A stretch of 64,000 bases of DNA from assembly GCA_040954595.2 (NCBI GenBank), contig CM082581.2:7006001-7070000 (forward strand). The letters are read 5' to 3'. Numbering within the stretch: the stretch's first letter is position 1; the number at the start of each line of letters is the position of its first letter. The notes beneath the pieces are model-generated. The model was given only the letters and a program-made list of their open reading frames with translations, had not been told where the DNA came from and ran no database searches. This stretch comes from Balanoglossus misakiensis. Its lineage: Eukaryota; Hemichordata. A program made the translations under genes and the position numbers. Positions 37,295 through 49,410 of this stretch are shown here, one piece after another.

Positions 37295-38521
37295 TCATAC
37301 AAAACTGGCTTCTTGTTCGCTTCCATTGAAATCACACTTTCCTTTTCTTGTGCTGCCCGCTGTCTCGCCGGAAAGTCTCGATAAGATCCCGCGTCTGACC
37401 TTTGGTTTACTCTTGTTCATAAAACCGTTCATTTTGCTGGATTTTGCGCCGCTCTTTTGGGTCGTTGCTTGGGAACGGAAAGGCAGTTTCTTCCACACTG
37501 CTTTCAGGTCCCGTCGGTGTTTGCCTGCCGACAGGGTATATACGTACGGGTTGATGGCGCTGTTGGCGTAGCTCAGGCAGATGCTGGTCAGGTAGAGCGC
37601 GAAGAACGCCCGGGACGGCGGCACCGCCGGGTCCATGTGGAAGACGTACACGAACTGGATCACGTAGAAGGGTAGCCAGCAGACGACGAAAATGACCACG
37701 TACAACGCGACCATTTTGATCACTTTCACCGACGATCTCCGCCTCTTCTCCTCCGCGGCCGGGCAGCGGTTTCGCAGCAGATTCCAGGTGATCAGCGCGT
37801 AGCAAATCAGGATTATGGTCACCGGCAGAGCGAACCCGACGACGAAGGTGTACACGAGGAAGTGCTTCCGTCCAAAGTTGCCGGGGAAGATGATGTTGCA
37901 GGCATAGTTGCCGTCCGGTCTTCGCACAACCCGGGAGTAAAGCCACATCGGCAGAATGATGAGCTCGGAGACGACCCAGACAATCGCGGATATGATCTTG
38001 GCGCGCTTGGGGTTCCTCAGCGTTCTCATTTCCATGGGATAAACGACGACCATACACCGATCGAAGCTCATGAAGGTCAAGAACAGCACGCCCGTGAATT
38101 GGTTCAGACCGTCGATCGCCAGGACGACCTTGCACATGGCCGTGCCCAGCTCCCACGAAGGAGACGCAAGGGCGTAGGCCAAGAACGGAATTCCAAGCAT
38201 GAACAGCATATCCGCAAGTGCCAGATTCAAAATGAAGACACTCGGCACGGACTTCAGTTTGTCGTACCGACATATCAAGAAGATGGCGAGGCAGTTGCCT
38301 ATCACCCCCGGGACGAAGACGACCCCGTAGACCACCGGGACGTAGATGTCGTAGCGGCCCATGTCGGGGTAACTCACGGAGGAAGAATTCCCATCATCTT
38401 GGCCGAATTCGAAGGACGCGTTACCTGTCGAGCTCGAGTCGACTGTCCCGGTCGCAGAATAAGAACTGGTGAAGTTGGCCGCCTGGGTGACTGGTCCGCC
38501 GTATCCATAAGCTGTGTCCAT
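37295..38521 (-). CDS. Somatostatin/allatostatin-C receptor-like class A GPCR, intronless
   Basis: 408 residues, seven hydrophobic segments, single exon. The extracellular N-terminus has sequons NFT, NAS and NSS. Landmarks: GN (N76) in TM1, LALAD (D104) in TM2, Cys130 and Cys208 for the extracellular disulphide, D137 in TM3 within IDGLNQFT (as in somatostatin/opioid receptors), CWLP (281-284) in TM6, SYANSAINPYVY in TM7 with NPxxY complete. The C-tail is long and basic with Ser/Thr. The family couples mainly to Gi/o and binds somatostatin, allatostatin-C or related peptides at the plasma membrane; the ligand here is unknown. The end of TM3 reads SFDRC, so the DRY tyrosine is Cys156. Coding DNA is much more GC-rich than its flanks. 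ATG 38521 begins a reading frame that gives a normal-length N-terminus. Confidence 0.93.
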   Translation of the reverse strand: MDTAYGYGGPVTQAANFTSSYSATGTVDSSSTGNASFEFGQDDGNSSSVSYPDMGRYDIYVPVVYGVVFVPGVIGNCLAIFLICRYDKLKSVPSVFILNLALADMLFMLGIPFLAYALASPSWELGTAMCKVVLAIDGLNQFTGVLFLTFMSFDRCMVVVYPMEMRTLRNPKRAKIISAIVWVVSELIILPMWLYSRVVRRPDGNYACNIIFPGNFGRKHFLVYTFVVGFALPVTIILICYALITWNLLRNRCPAAEEKRRRSSVKVIKMVALYVVIFVVCWLPFYVIQFVYVFHMDPAVPPSRAFFALYLTSICLSYANSAINPYVYTLSAGKHRRDLKAVWKKLPFRSQATTQKSGAKSSKMNGFMNKSKPKVRRGILSRLSGETAGSTRKGKCDFNGSEQEASFV

Positions 38522-41500
38522 GATTGCCTATGTGGAATTGCTTGAAATTGTCAATTCCTAATGAGCGACTTCGTAAATGACACCATGCCGACGTATATGT
38601 TAACACGGTCCTCTCAGAGAAATGGTGCCAGTAAAGACGATTCTAATGTGAGCTGATCGATGGACAACGTACCGATGCACAAACATAAACTTGACCATAG
38701 CCACGCCTCCAATCGACCCACGGTCCGGACAACGTCACAACGTCGCTGTCTGGCTCAGCCAGTCGGAGCTTACCACTCTGTCGTGCCTGACGAACGAAAA
38801 TAGACAATTGACAGTACGCAGTCATACGGAATAAATTGAGTCAAGAAATCTAAATTAATTCTGTTACGACAAAACGACGGGGGAAAAATATAAACTATTG
38901 TTGGATGAAAACATGCCACAGGGTATGTCTAGGCCGACTGGTGGTGCAGTAATCTCCCTCTTGTTAACGTCATTTATAATTAGCTCCCACCACCACAGTG
39001 GTATTTAATTAGCCACATTTAGCACGAAAGACATCTAATTAGTTCTCAGGTACGTCAGAACATTTGGCGGGTTTGTACTTTGCATCCACCAGGCCAGGCC
39101 AGCTGTTTCAGTTATTTTGAGTGTGTTGAGTCGACATTCATCACAATTACCACGATAGACACCTTGGGATTGTGGTTATGTACCATCGACGGCGCTCGGA
39201 GATCGTTGAATTCTCCTGTTCACTGTACGTATGCGATCAGTCTAGAAGTTGAGGAAAGTAAGATGTCTTGTTCGCATATTTAATTAAGGTAACGTCGGTA
39301 CACTGAGTATGCGATACTTGCAGAAATAGCGCGATTCTAATGGCGTCGCTTAATTATATTGATTAAAATAGAAAACACCTGTATGAGATCCTGTCAGATT
39401 ATTGAAGGAAAGGGCGTTGATTTTTTTTTTCTGTCTTTGCTCTGCTGTCTCCATGATACCGATAAGTTAAGGTGCGGGCTCTTTTGAATACTACTGCCAT
39501 CGTTAAAGTCCCGTCGACGAATGAGAAACTACATTTACAGGACTTTCAGAAACGCGTACGAGGGTCGAAGCGTTCAGGCGCTCGTATGGGGGTGCTGCCA
39601 GCCAGGAGTTTTGTCAATCAAACTGTCTGGTATAATTGCAGACTGGCAAATACGTCGCAGAAAAGTAAACTTGCAGGAATCAACCTGTAGTTAATTTAAC
39701 CACCGGGAATGCAGAATGCGCAAATAAACAATACAAACTTCACAGTTTGGTTTGATTAACAAATCGGTTGTGTAATACCGCAGAAGGTATCTGCTGGAAA
39801 ACAGTGGTGCAGACCACAGTCGCGTGGGATTTGTCCGCACTGTGGTGCAGACACTGCAAACAGCGTTATATTATAGTAATGATCCACCCCATGTCCTTTT
39901 ACAACAATGAATTAAGACATGATATTCAAAATTTCGTTCATTCATCTCCGAATGGGAGATCTTTCCACGGCTGTGCTTCAGTCATTAAGACGTGACCATC
40001 CGTGTCTTCGGGTTTTTCGGACAGCATCTCGGCAATGCTGTGTGAAGATGACGGTGGTCACCTTCTCGCAAATGTCAAACACTGTCAAAGTTTCATAAAT
40101 AATTCACAGATCTACAAGCGTTTCTCAATTAGCGAGGCGCGGTTTACTGAATCATGTATAACTGCATTAGAGTACCCCGAGTTACATAACCAGCGACCAT
40201 ATTCACATCATCACGTGTTAGCGATCATTTCATTTCATCGACTGGCGACATCATGGCAAAAATTAGAATCTCTTGCGTGAAGCGTTATTATTACCGTGAT
40301 TTTTAATGGTAGCATCGCGGAAACGAAATTACAAACAAAAGCTAGCTCCCAAGAATATTGTCATGTCGTCATGTTGATGGTCATAAATTTACCGTCGCCA
40401 GAAAGAACACATACCCAGACTACTGCGTTTGCTATCGCTCAGCCTCACGTGAACGCATTCTTTCAGTGACGCAGAGTTGTCTCCCGGTAAAACTTCGTAT
40501 TTGGGGAAAAGATTCGAAACTTCCACCAAAGTAACGCACCCCCCCCCCTCCCCCTTCCCCAATGCACTTGAATGCACTAAATGAAAGAAAATCTCTAGGC
40601 CACACTAAGTTCAACAATGATGACATTTAACTAAAAAATACCTTGATAGTAAAAAGAAAACAAACCTCAAGACAAAACCTGCCAGGTCTTCGCTTCGTAG
40701 GTAGTACAATGTACAACGTTTTTTCGTTCGCTATCAAACGCAAGCTTCCCAACCGATGACCCTAGTTTATGAATGTACTCACTGCGAGCTAACATATTGC
40801 GCAATTAATAATAAAATTATTTCTATTCCAGCGATTTGCGTAAAAATCGAGTTTTCAATGCGATCGTCATCATCGTGTTGGTTTTCATATTGGTCAATTA
40901 AAACGGCAGTTTACTTACTAAGACAGAAGCTGGCTGGGTAAATGGCAAGCCAGATCAATTAGACACGAGTCCGCGCATAGTCCGTCAGCTCATTACATGT
41001 ACCATAAGCACCACTGTCCCTCCATCACAGAAAAGACTGTGCGCAGTTTGGCAAATGGCGATGATTTGTTTTAAATGTGTAATTATAGCATTTGCGCATA
41101 TCACTTCATGATTACATCACTCTGATACACATATGAATTTACACCTACGTAATTTGCATGACTATTAAAAGTTTAACCAAAATGGTCGATTCTCTAACGG
41201 GATCACTGCAATGTCTCTTACAAAACGAGTTTTTGCTGCGATCACTAGGGCTATTGTCAGAGAATTGTCGATGACTACTTGTCTAGTAATTTGATTTGAT
41301 TATTTATTTTTTATGATGTGTAATGAACGCTAACTAAATCATACGACCTTCAGATATTTTCGCTCACTCTCATTGGCAAGTTGGCAACGACTTTCAACTG
41401 TCAATACCAGGTGTCGCATTCATTTGAATGAAAGTAAGGTTGAATCGCTCTTAATTGAATATCTGTAATAGTTTGCATATACGTGTGAACGACCGGAGTG

Positions 41501-43852
41501 CACACATGCTTTGACGTTGAGATTATCGGATAATATCGGTTTGTGTATTACAACGGTGGGGCTCTGCTGTTTTATCGGATAATATCGGATACATTATTTT
41601 CCATGTTAGAGTACTTGGCCTCGTGCTCTTGGAACAATCTAACTTTGACATCTAAAGAGACGAAATCAATTCATAAAGGCTAATGTCATGCCTTCATGAC
41701 TTTCAATTTGACACCCAAAAGATATACATGCTTGATTATCAATAGCTTGAAAACTTGTAATTTCTGTACCATGGTTGTTGTTTATTGCCCAGATCCAAGA
41801 ACACCATAAATATAATTTCAGAATTGCTTGAGGACCCAATACGTTGAAAGGACACCCTTCCAACCAAATGGAATAATTTATGGGGGTGCGCAAGCTGTTA
41901 CTCAACGTTAGTTTCTGTTTTGCGTAATATGACAAAAACTGACACTGTTTTCGGTAATAAACATATGCATAACATGCGTTATTTGAATGACATCGCAAAG
42001 GCAAAATACCAGTATAGCTACACTCTAATGATGTTTATTAACGCGCGTCAATCATAAACTTCGTGGGGTCAGTTGGAAAAAGAGTCAGGTTGAGTTTTAA
42101 ATGTTGTCTTCCTGGAATTTCGCGTTGTTTGCCATTTTTAGAATGTGATTTTTATCGCCAGATGCAATTTTTGGATGATAAAGGTCTTATACCTAGTCCC
42201 GTAAATATCTGTAATATTTGTGCGAACTCCTAAATTTGCGAAAACTGTCACAGTGCTCTGCAACCAAATGACTCTTGCTCTGAAATTGCTCTCTCACTAT
42301 ACGCCATCGTGAATTGACGACGCTCGGAGCGGCCATATTTGAAGGAACGGTATCGCATAAAGCTGTGGAATTGAGTCTATATTCATGAGAACCTTATCGT
42401 CTGACACCATCGACACCACCTGAAATGAGATAACTGAAATTTCACCGCCTTGAATAATTAAAAAATAATCATGATTCATCTGACAAACGAAGGTAATGAA
42501 AGTGAATTGGACATCACTAAGCGCAACGTATTATCATCCAGAAAATTTCCTGTTGCGGTTGTAATTCAGAAATGTTTTTTCGTCCAAAGTCAATTTTAAA
42601 GCGATCTCCAGTGATTGCCGATCTTACCTTCGTCGTGAATCAACAAGATATCTATAAAGAACTGGTGAGAAATCCGACTTCGTTATTTCTTTCACGTTTT
42701 TCAGAGCGATGGCGCCCCTCTAAACTCCTCTCGTTCATAGGCGGACGTGACGCAGGTGGCCAGCACTCGAAGTTGTCTCTGCCAGTTGGTTGAAGTTCCC
42801 AGGCAGATCCGTCGACAACCAGGCGTGCTGCACACACCTATAATCACTGTGAAACATTCCCATACACTTGACAGTGACCTTCACAAACAACAAGCATGTC
42901 AGACTACATGTACATGTACGTTCAAAATCCGCTCAAACTAAACAACGGTACATGTATTATGTATTTCTTAATTTAATCATCACGGCGTTTTGCTGGGACA
43001 ATCAGTGAATCAACCGTCCAACCAGACAGTAAATCAAGCAATTGAATTAATAAACCAACAATATATAATTGCGAAATTAGGATTCAGGTAGGCATGGAAT
43101 TAATTCCCATAAGCAGGTAGAATGGAACCGTGTAACCCACATACTGGTATTCTCAATGTTTTCGTAGACAATCTATGAAAGCGTTAATTGATGACAGCTT
43201 ACAAAGAAAGGGCAACAAAAGTCCCGTTAATCCTGTTTAATGAAGTAAACACCTAACTGTGTGGACTAAATTAAAAGTATTTTGTATGTCTAAATACTGA
43301 GACGGGTTAGATGAAGATGATGTCTAGATTCTTCAAAAACCCAAAGCAATTATTCTAGTGTAGCTAAATGTTATAGACCCACAGGGATTTTAGTCAACCT
43401 CTGTTGGAAAATTGATACGCGTGAAGCATCAGGACGTCCCTTGGTGTCTGACTTTGCCCCTTTTTGCTTCAAGACGTTCTTGTTGCGCTTACTTGCTCGA
43501 AATTAGAACGAAATTTACGCGCGCGCGACAATTTTACTGTTACGACGTTCGAAGTTATGAATTTAGTGTTCGATAGAATCGTCGGCGCTACAGTTCTGCA
43601 TGTTCTGCAGAATGTAACCACCGTTTCCCGACTTTCTACCATTATCCTAAGTGCAGAAAGTCGCGATTTCCCACGCTGTGTGTACTGTGTGCTCAAGTGA
43701 AGGTAGTTCTTTCAACAGACAGTGTTTTCCACAGTCTTTGGTGGAAAAGTGTGGTCACCAAGAGAACTGATTCGCCGGCGACGTGACCTTAACGCCCGAG
43801 TCACAGGACTTCTTCGAGTTCAGGATTGACGGTGAATTCTGCCATTCAAAAT
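38522..43852. other. Intergenic, no gene recognised
   Basis: About 5.3 kb between the divergent GPCR and orphan genes. The part next to 38521 is the GPCR 5' region. Open frames are short and mostly start at non-ATG codons. A C10 run lies at 40539-40548. Palindromic TATCGGATAATATCGG occurs twice near 41524-41590. A 42572 ATG frame ending at a possible donor (CTG|GTGAGA at 42666) has no partner exon and is not called. Confidence 0.55.
40539..40548. repeat. Poly(C) tract, 10 bases
   Basis: C10 followed by a TCCCCCTTCCCC tail; the only long C run outside the left 25 kb. Confidence 0.85.
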
Positions 43853-44959
43853 ATGCCCCACACGCTCATCAAAGTTGTGTTTTGGCCAATTTGGTTAACT
43901 TTCGCGGCAGTTCCTCGGATATCAAAGCTGTTCGGGGGTACCAGTACCGATGATGAACGCCCGCAAGAGGATGAACGCGCTGACCCAGGCTCTGACCATG
44001 GCGACGCCGAAGGCTTCAGGGAACGGCTGACGCGTGTTCTTGATGCACTGACGGACCTGGTTCGACATCTGCCGGTGATCGGTCATTTCTTCACCTACGC
44101 GGAGGAGCTGCGTCGATTTGTAACACGGATGGCCTCCCTCTGTAATCCGTTCACCATTGCCAGAAGTCTCTCGGGATTGGCCTTTGCTTGTCTGCAAATG
44201 GCCGTCAAAAACGCGGTGTTTCTGGCCTTCGTCACCTTTCTGCTGATGAAGAGCGCAATGGGGCGAGTGCTTGGAACATTTGCGGCGGTCTTGCAGTTCG
44301 GTGGCACCGGCTGGGGTGACGGCGACTCGCTGGAAGAAATTGATCGGGATTCACAGGGTGCGTCGCCGCCGGTGGATACGTCGCCAACGACGCTCGGTTC
44401 AGTCTTCCGACTCAGCGAGCTGTCGGACTGGCTCGCCGGGCTGGCGACCACGATTCCCGTCACCGTCGGGAAATGCGCCCAGTTCGTCTTCCAGAGCGCC
44501 AGCTTCGTCATCATTCAGGGACTCTGCTCGCCCGTGAAAGCGCTGGTTGCCCTTCCAAAGCTCTGCCGCTGGGTCGTCCAGACAGTCGGGATGATCGGAA
44601 GGGATGTCGCGCGTCAACTGCAGGCAGCAATCGAGCGGGACAACAATAGCACCGACGGCGAAGATACTGGAGAGAACGACGGCGACGTCGACGATGGTGG
44701 TGCGATCGCGGACTCAGACCTGCTGGACGAGCAAACCCCGCGGACTCTGCTTCGACGCGTCCGGGCCCTGGAGAGACAACACGGAGAGGACAGCGAGGTG
44801 CTTCTGGCCACCCTGGCACGGATCGACATGTTCACCAGCAGAATGAGCAGCGGGTTCGGCCCGGTGGTGGCGGCCGGGGACGGCGCCGAAAAGATGACAC
44901 CTAACTACGCCAACGTCGGACCCAGCATGTTGGCCTTCCCATCAGACAACAGCTTTTGA
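43853..44959 (+). CDS. Orphan intronless gene, 368-residue protein with three hydrophobic zones
   Basis: Single uninterrupted frame, first ATG 43853 (the open frame extends nine codons upstream without another ATG), stop TGA 44957-44959, AATAAA at 45029. GC content is far above its flanks, as for the GPCR. No family recognised. Layout: hydrophobic N-terminus (residues 5-24, two prolines), acidic linker (31-56), amphipathic segment (57-90), hydrophobic zone (100-148, NPFTIARSLSGLAF.. to LLMKSAMGRVLG), Ser/Asp linker, hydrophobic zone (193-247, including SPVKALVALPKLCRW), very acidic linker (263-293) and a charged C-terminal helix (297-330). Prolines break the hydrophobic zones, which would suit hairpins lying in one leaflet, as in lipid-droplet or ER-shaping proteins; that is inference. 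No signal cleavage site is evident. Possibly lineage-restricted. Confidence 0.8.
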   Translation: MPHTLIKVVFWPIWLTFAAVPRISKLFGGTSTDDERPQEDERADPGSDHGDAEGFRERLTRVLDALTDLVRHLPVIGHFFTYAEELRRFVTRMASLCNPFTIARSLSGLAFACLQMAVKNAVFLAFVTFLLMKSAMGRVLGTFAAVLQFGGTGWGDGDSLEEIDRDSQGASPPVDTSPTTLGSVFRLSELSDWLAGLATTIPVTVGKCAQFVFQSASFVIIQGLCSPVKALVALPKLCRWVVQTVGMIGRDVARQLQAAIERDNNSTDGEDTGENDGDVDDGGAIADSDLLDEQTPRTLLRRVRALERQHGEDSEVLLATLARIDMFTSRMSSGFGPVVAAGDGAEKMTPNYANVGPSMLAFPSDNSF

Positions 44960-45028
44960 AAAGATCTAAAAACACACGCGACAGTCTGTAGCCTCCAGTG
45001 GTTTAAGAGCGCACCTGTAATGTTGGTC

Positions 45029-45034
45029 AATAAA
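45029..45034 (+). terminator. Polyadenylation signal of the orphan gene
   Basis: AATAAA about 70 bases after the stop codon, followed by a T-rich stretch. It supports the frame as a genuine short-3'-UTR transcription unit. Confidence 0.75.
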
Positions 45035-46500
45035 AGAACCTTTGAGAGTTCAATTCCTTTTCATATATCTTTATTTTTAATTAACGACCAAAAATACCAC
45101 GATAGATATTCAAGTTGTCGGTCTGATACTAAACAACAGCAACGCAGATGCCTTAACCCCAGGTTGCGTTTGCGTTTGGGGAAATACTGATGTAATGACA
45201 AGGCCAGTGGGGTGGGGGTGAAAACTTCCACGTTCGATAAGTTTGTTACTCATGGGTCGCCCTCTAACAAGCTTGACGTACCAACATTTGTTTTTCGGGA
45301 ACTTCGACCATGTATACGGCGGCTTGTTCTATGTTTGTTTGGGGACGTGGACTTAGTCTGTAAGCAAATGTTTATTATAGCGGTGGATGGACCCCAGCAT
45401 TTCGACCCCGTCAATTTGACTCTGTTCATGCCGCAATACTCAACGTCCGTTGTCTCAAGACGACCACAATAAATGTAATTAGAGGTACATTCCCTACTGA
45501 TCCAGGAGGGCGCACTTCATGATGGATGATTTGAAAGAGTCGAGGATGGAATATATTGCATCGTGTATGGAGGTATTTTGGCATGACCATGCCGAATTCC
45601 CGGCCCTACACGCACGCAAAGATGTAATAGTCCATGGACCATGACCCTAAGCATTTTCTCCTTTGGCATTCTTGCAGGATAGCTGCTTGCGCAGGGCCCA
45701 TCTGTACAAGAATCCGTGTTGTCTGCGATTACGTAAAAGATGGGCGTGGCCTGCACTGGTCCAGCCGTGACATGACCTCCTTTTCGATTGACTCACAGTC
45801 CCTCAAGTGACTCTACTCAGATCCAGGAACCCCGTTACGTAACAAAGTGTTGTGACGTCCATCCAAGTCTTACAATAGAGGTAGGCTACCGATCCGTCTC
45901 ATAATATCGGTGTTTTCTTGTATACTATAAGGACCCGGCCTACTCCACAGGTATTAATACATCTTCTTCAAACCACAATCAAAAACATGTAAATAAACAC
46001 GTGTCATGATTTTTAATCAGGTTACAACTTTTAATCTGGTTATAATCATACCCCATAAATATTTGAGTGATAAAATATTAACCACACACACCTAGAGTGT
46101 TTAAATTCTGTGCAAAGGGTAAGGGCAGTCGTATTTATGTGTCTGATTTTATCGTTGCCCTTTGTAAATCCCGTTAAAGTGCGTACATTGGCAATTTGCA
46201 TTTTCCACACAAGACAAAGCATGGATGTAATGTATAAAATGCAAATCACATAATGTACATGTGCGTTTTCTCGGAATGCCGAAAACTAATTAACGGTTAA
46301 TTAACGATGGTTGCGTGGGCATGGCGGTACAATGCGATTCCGCGAATCACCATCTACTGTCTATGCGCGAATAAGTTCACGCTGACTGTGGGTGGATGAA
46401 AATTATCACTCGTACAGTTCGTGACGACGCCAATGATTTGCATATTAACAAGCGAAAGCTTTGCGTAACACAGGCGTGCACGATCCCAGTTGGTGATTTT
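45035..46500. other. Intergenic, no gene recognised
   Basis: No exon with paired splice signals. The last few hundred bases (46.3-46.6 kb) are richer in CpG and probably form the promoter of the next plus-strand gene. Confidence 0.5.
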
Positions 46501-46625
46501 GACCGCTTTCTAATGCACACACGGTCATAACCTCACTGCAGCCTCGAGCGACTTTCACGGACGGCGAAATCTGTGCGACACTACATTTTCAAAGAAGAGT
46601 GAAATCGCACCAGTCCCCTAAGCAG

Positions 46626-48132
46626 GTGAGTTACACATTTTTATCCTTTCGCTGAAAACGTCCGACTTCGTGCATACTAGTGGTACCAAGCGCGTTTTTT
46701 TTTACCGGGGTAATGTCTAAACGCAGTGGGCTTCATTCATTTCTTCGTGCAACGACCTTTTATCGCTCCACATTTCGCACAAAATGATAGCAAGTGGTAA
46801 CGTTTATTAGTACTACCAACGAAGATTGTTCCGCTGTCTTCCGCAGACCAAAGTTGATAGACTCCCAATACCGTTCGTATTCCAATTTCCCTTGGAAAAC
46901 ACCGGCGAACTTCGGTCATCGTAACACACAGTGATCCAGTTTGGTGGGTTTTTTTTAGCGTTGGTTGCTAAACATGAAAACACTTGTCTAAAAAATGGTT
47001 GTTTTCTTTCGCTTATCTCAACCACGTTCACCCCAGGTGACCGTGTCTGAACACATCCGAACGAGTTCGATTCAGTGCGGTGTCCTAGAACCACTTGAGT
47101 TTTTCCAGGTATTTGCTTTACCGTTACACAACACCCCAGCCATGACATAGAATTGCCGAAAAGGTCATTCACCGCCGCTGGTCTCCTGGCTGTGTGCACA
47201 GACAGCGACACTTTTTTTGCAAGTCATGCCGTGGAAGAGACAAACGCAGACGGGGCAAAAACAACACCAGGGGCAACAGAAACAAAAAACACCAACGAAT
47301 CTATACCTTGTAGCCCTATGTACATGTAATGTGTTCTCAGTTCGTTTTGTGGGAATTTTTAAGTAAATGAAAACGAGTTTTTGTCTAGTCCTCAGTTTAG
47401 TTTAGCGTGCGTTAAAATGAAGACAATAATATAATAGTCGATACAGGATTGGTGACGTCTTTTCAGTCAATCCCCTCCCCCTAAAATCAATTCACATTAT
47501 CTATCTCTAAATAATTCCTATTTACCAAAACGGATAGTAAGTAGTATTAGTTTGCTTCATGTACTACCAAACCAAAAGATGATGCAATGGGCAAATGTCT
47601 TTCCGCGAAACCGCGAAAGCGATCGTTATTGTCCGAGTCTATTGTCCGTCACTTTGAATGGTCGGCCTGCAGGAGATAAAAACAATGCCAATTTGTAGTT
47701 TTTTTTAACTGTTTGTGCACTTGCTATGGGAGCCAATATAATGTGAAAATATACAGCTGCTGTTTTTGAAAAGACGTTTGTTTTGTGGCCAATAATAGCG
47801 CCTTAGCCTATTTTGAAATGCGTGTACGCGCGAGTTATTATTGTAAACGGAGAGTTATGATTTTATTTTCGTCGACGGCCTCTGCTTTTAACCCGGCACA
47901 TGCATTGTATATAAAAAAAGAATAATTTCGAGCTGTTTTCAAAGGGGGCACGGAGCAACCATCCCTTGGTATCGTAACCACCCTTTTCAACTACCGTTTC
48001 GTCACAGTGTTATGAACCAAATCCCATTATATTTCTACGGTAAAGTACTGAGACGTCTGCGTTCGGAAACGGAGGGGGGTGTTAACGTGGGCAACACTTT
48101 CATATTCATGATATTTATCCTTTCTTTTTCAG
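46626..48132 (+). other. First intron in the 5' UTR of the 88-residue gene
   Basis: A strong donor (AGCAG|GTGAGT) at 46625/46626 ends a CpG-containing leader that probably starts within 46.5-46.6 kb. A strong acceptor (CCTTTCTTTTTCAG) ends at 48132. The intron holds nothing recognisable; a 132-codon minus-strand frame at 46.8-47.2 kb starts with GTG and is considered chance. Confidence 0.5.
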
Positions 48133-48273
48133 CCTTGAGGTCATTGACACGTCACTCGACCAGTTTATGAATTATTGAGCAGGCAGTGGTGAGTCAGCGG
48201 ATTTTGAACGCCTACGAGTGTACATCTGTGACGGTGCGTGGGGGAGTCTTTTAATCCGCCTTCATCACTTGCC

Positions 48274-48956
48274 ATGCATCTGCGGAATAAACCCGAAAGC
48301 AAGAGCGAAGGGTTAGTATCGCCGTTTACGATTCCTTTTCCCCGAATTCACGTTGAAGTCCGTGGTCAAGTAACGTATTGACTCAAAAGTGCTAGCAATA
48401 TTGCTGGAATGTTGAAAAATTCAATTATCAATGGGTTTCATCTGTTTAAGAGTTGTACTCTCGTTGTCATTCAATATTTAATTTTTTTGTTGGAGTGGTG
48501 CAGTGGGTTACCAGTCGTTGTACGTATAATATGACAGAACTTCATGACCTCTGCGCGCGATCTGTGCAGTACAGAAGTTATTTTCATGAGTGATAAGGTG
48601 TATTCTGCCGTGTATTTTTACGAGTAAAAAGTATTAGTTTATTTTTATAAAACCAACTTGTAAATAAGATTTTAAGTGTGAAAATTCTACCTTTACTGAT
48701 TCGTATACTTTTTTCCCAATTCAACAGACAGGAAAGGGCAAACAGAGGTGACAACCGCCAAAATTACGACACGGAGAGGCGAAACCGGGAGAACTTGCCG
48801 CGGGAACAAGTTTCCTCTCAGAGAAATCATCACGAACACGGGAGCACTGGCGCCAGCAGAAATGAACCCAGCGGCACAAATACCCCGAATCAGAACCCGG
48901 AGGTTTTTGGAAAATTCAAGAGCCGGCAAAATCTTGTCGATCTGCACTTGCGATGA
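48274..48956 (+). CDS. Small polar, basic protein of unknown function, two coding exons, 88 residues
   Basis: ATG 48274 lies in exon 2 (48133-48311), preceded in frame by TGA at 48229. Exon 2 ends GAAGG|GTTAGT, phase 2. Exon 3 starts at 48728 after TTTTTCCCAATTCAACAG, completes a Gly codon and runs to TGA 48954-48956. The product is very rich in Arg, Asn, Glu and Gln, with no hydrophobic segment until VFGKFKSRQNLVDLHLR at the C-terminus, so it is probably disordered and soluble with a short C-terminal helix. No family recognised. A three-codon upstream ORF (48167) and an alternative donor in exon 2 (GTG|GTGAGT near 48188, which would drop the ATG) suggest post-transcriptional control. Polyadenylation signal at 49411. 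Confidence 0.5.
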
Positions 48957-49410
48957 TGGCCCAAAATTGGCACCTAGGCTGTTGGTGTACTAGTAACCCT
49001 GTATATAAAGTGTTCTGATTCTTGTCGGCTGGTTTATTCCAGTTACACTTCTGATGTGGCGTCAGTCTCCCATGCAGGTTCTGCCCCCCATGTGATTTCC
49101 CACCGTGTAAAGCTAACTGGCACAGCGTCAAGAGGGCAGAGCCTGCGCAGATCGTGGCGACGCCTGGCCCGACAGACGTTGAGAGATGAAATCAGGTTGT
49201 GTATATAAACAAAAAAAAATGGATGTGGCGTGTTGAGGGCGTGCAAAGTTGTTCGTGAAGATTTTTTTAAAAAAGTTCTATTTTTGAAAGTACTGTGCAC
49301 ACATTGTCAATATTATACCTTTAGCGTTTTAGGAATACGATTTATGTCACACTTTTAATATTTTGTGATTGTTGCTTCTTTGTCGTTCAAAATATTATAT
49401 GCTTTAACTG

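Noticed and set aside
37407-38545. Long open frames of 288 and 227 codons overlapping the GPCR on both strands
   Set aside because: They are other-frame and antisense shadows of the GC-rich receptor exon; the receptor frame alone has seven-helix landmarks.
41666-42004. 112-codon minus-strand frame
   Set aside because: Non-ATG start and AT-driven composition.
43922-44846. Several 70-139-codon frames across the orphan gene
   Set aside because: Shadows of the 368-codon frame in GC-rich DNA, Arg/Ser-rich, without their own starts in good context.
46813-47211. 132-codon minus-strand frame
   Set aside because: Starts at GTG, no splice or polyadenylation support, lies in the first intron of the opposite gene.
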